Below the pieces are notes generated by a model that was not told where the DNA came from, ran no database searches, and was given only the letters and a program-made list of their open reading frames with translations. Position numbers and translations under genes: made by a program. Below, one piece after another: positions 5,558 through 6,109 of a stretch of DNA of 6,109 nucleotides; the first letter of the stretch is position 1; each line of letters starts with the position of its first letter. The stretch is from CAYTXJ01 sp965613025. GTDB lineage: Bacteria > Desulfobacterota > DSM-4660 > Desulfatiglandales > JALVMZ01. The DNA lies in assembly GCA_965613025.1 (NCBI GenBank), contig CBFDUE010000114.1:1-6109 (forward strand), given 5' to 3'.

Positions 5558-6109
5558 TCACACCTCCTTAATAAGGCCTTTATAATGTAAAGAAAGATAA
5601 GATAGCACAAAAAAGAACAGAATTATCAATTTGGCCTGCAAACTAATAAATACTGCATAACAGAATATCACAAAGGGAATCAAAACAATCTGAGTTATGA
5701 CTCTTAAGAGAGGACTTCTGCTTATAAGATCAGCTATCATTGGACTATGCTTATAGTAAAAAGATACAAACTCTCTTCCCCATACTGTATTAAGTAGGTA
5801 TTGATCTCTAAATTGTCTAAGTATCTTCACATATGGATGGATTGGGGATCCATATGCTGCGGTTGCAATAAAACATCCTCCTCCACCACTTGCAACTCCT
5901 ATGCTATCTGAGCTCTTTCCAGGTGCACCAGGAGGAGGTGGCGGTTCAGAGGAGCCGCTTTCTGCCATGCATATACCACCAATAGCATCCATAAACCTTA
6001 TAAGTGATCTCTTTGCAAGATATATGAATTTCTTTGAAATGGATGGCTTAAGATATGCACTCTGTCCAGTCTTTGGAACTATCCTAACTATCAGATCACT
6101 CCCATAATA
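5558..6109 (-). CDS. CFI-box C-terminal-domain membrane protein (5' end outside window)
   Basis: The frame is open from the right edge, giving 183 residues of a longer protein. The Met codon at 5992 is preceded by 39 open in-frame codons (YYGSDLIVRIVP...), so it is probably internal. Visible order: a short basic segment of unknown fold (1-45); a Ser/Pro linker with five consecutive prolines (56-60); a Gly run; then the CFI box GGGGCFIATAAYGSPIHPYV from residue 75, with Cys79. The box continues through LRQFRDQYLL, FVSFYYKHSPMIADLI and SPLLR as in other CFI-box proteins. Two hydrophobic helices (about 136-157 and 159-175) follow, then the tail HYKGLIKEV. The CFI box is a recognised C-terminal domain on diverse, often exported, bacterial proteins; its function is not settled as far as I know. 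Translational coupling to the fibre gene suggests a shared role, perhaps anchoring or export (inference). Confidence 0.85.
   Translation of the reverse strand, partial: YYGSDLIVRIVPKTGQSAYLKPSISKKFIYLAKRSLIRFMDAIGGICMAESGSSEPPPPPGAPGKSSDSIGVASGGGGCFIATAAYGSPIHPYVKILRQFRDQYLLNTVWGREFVSFYYKHSPMIADLISRSPLLRVITQIVLIPFVIFCYAVFISLQAKLIILFFFVLSYLSLHYKGLIKEV
5561..5570 (-). promoter_or_regulatory. Ribosome binding site of the fibre gene, inside the preceding gene
   Basis: The - strand reads TAAGGAGGTG, a full-length match to the 16S anti-Shine-Dalgarno sequence, with nine bases between GGAGG and the ATG at 5553. The same bases encode the final Lys-Glu-Val of the CFI-box protein, whose TGA occupies 5560-5558. 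The fibre start therefore lies four bases past that stop. This fixes the start codon and points to coupled translation. Confidence 0.9.

Noticed and set aside
5554..5610. 19-codon upstream extension of the fibre gene from 5610
   Set aside because: It overlaps the end of the CFI-box gene, precedes the ideal Shine-Dalgarno site, and would bury the signal peptide behind a basic segment.
5901..6107. 68-residue open frame on the + strand with a Gly run
   Set aside because: It is antisense to the proline-rich linker of the CFI-box gene; the glycine codons are the complement of proline codons.

Overview
The window holds four protein genes or gene ends. Two lie at the left on the + strand: the last 70 codons of a very AT-rich unidentified gene (2-214), then a complete AAA-family ATPase of the DUF4143/COG1373 type (225-1460). 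Two lie on the right on the - strand and converge on the first pair: a partial gene running in from the right edge that encodes a CFI-box membrane protein (6109-5558), and a complete 1324-residue secreted, repeat-built fibre-like protein (5553-1579). I see no RNA gene, CRISPR array, transposase or attachment site. The only non-coding DNA is the 10 bases at 215-224, the 118-base convergent gap at 1461-1578 and 4 bases at 5554-5557.

The organism is most likely a low-to-moderate GC bacterium with an outer membrane. Supporting this are a canonical Shine-Dalgarno sequence (TAAGGAGGTG), a Sec signal peptide, N-terminal and linker modules familiar from secreted proteins of Deltaproteobacteria-like and Nitrospirae-like lineages, and a CFI box, which is common in the same groups. 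Frequent AGG, AGA and ATA codons and Lys/Glu-rich proteins would fit a thermophile. No lineage can be assigned from the sequence alone.

The right-hand pair is the centre of interest. The two genes are 4 bases apart, and the fibre gene's ribosome binding site is made of the last codons of the CFI-box gene, so they are almost certainly one operon with coupled translation. The fibre protein has, in order: a signal peptide; an N-terminal module and a fibre-type beta module (to about residue 235); about 830 residues of a roughly ten-residue repeat with a hydrophobic residue about every five positions, interrupted by two near-identical knob-like inserts; a short linker; and a C-terminal beta-helix domain ending in a cysteine cluster. 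Large internal duplications with offsets of 288, 494 and 127 codons show that it grew by in-frame duplication. A surface adhesin or fibre whose coupled partner anchors or processes it is a reasonable hypothesis, but it is inference.

The left-hand pair shows no functional link to the fibre operon. The first gene fragment is about 22% GC against roughly 40% or more in its neighbours, which suggests a separate origin.
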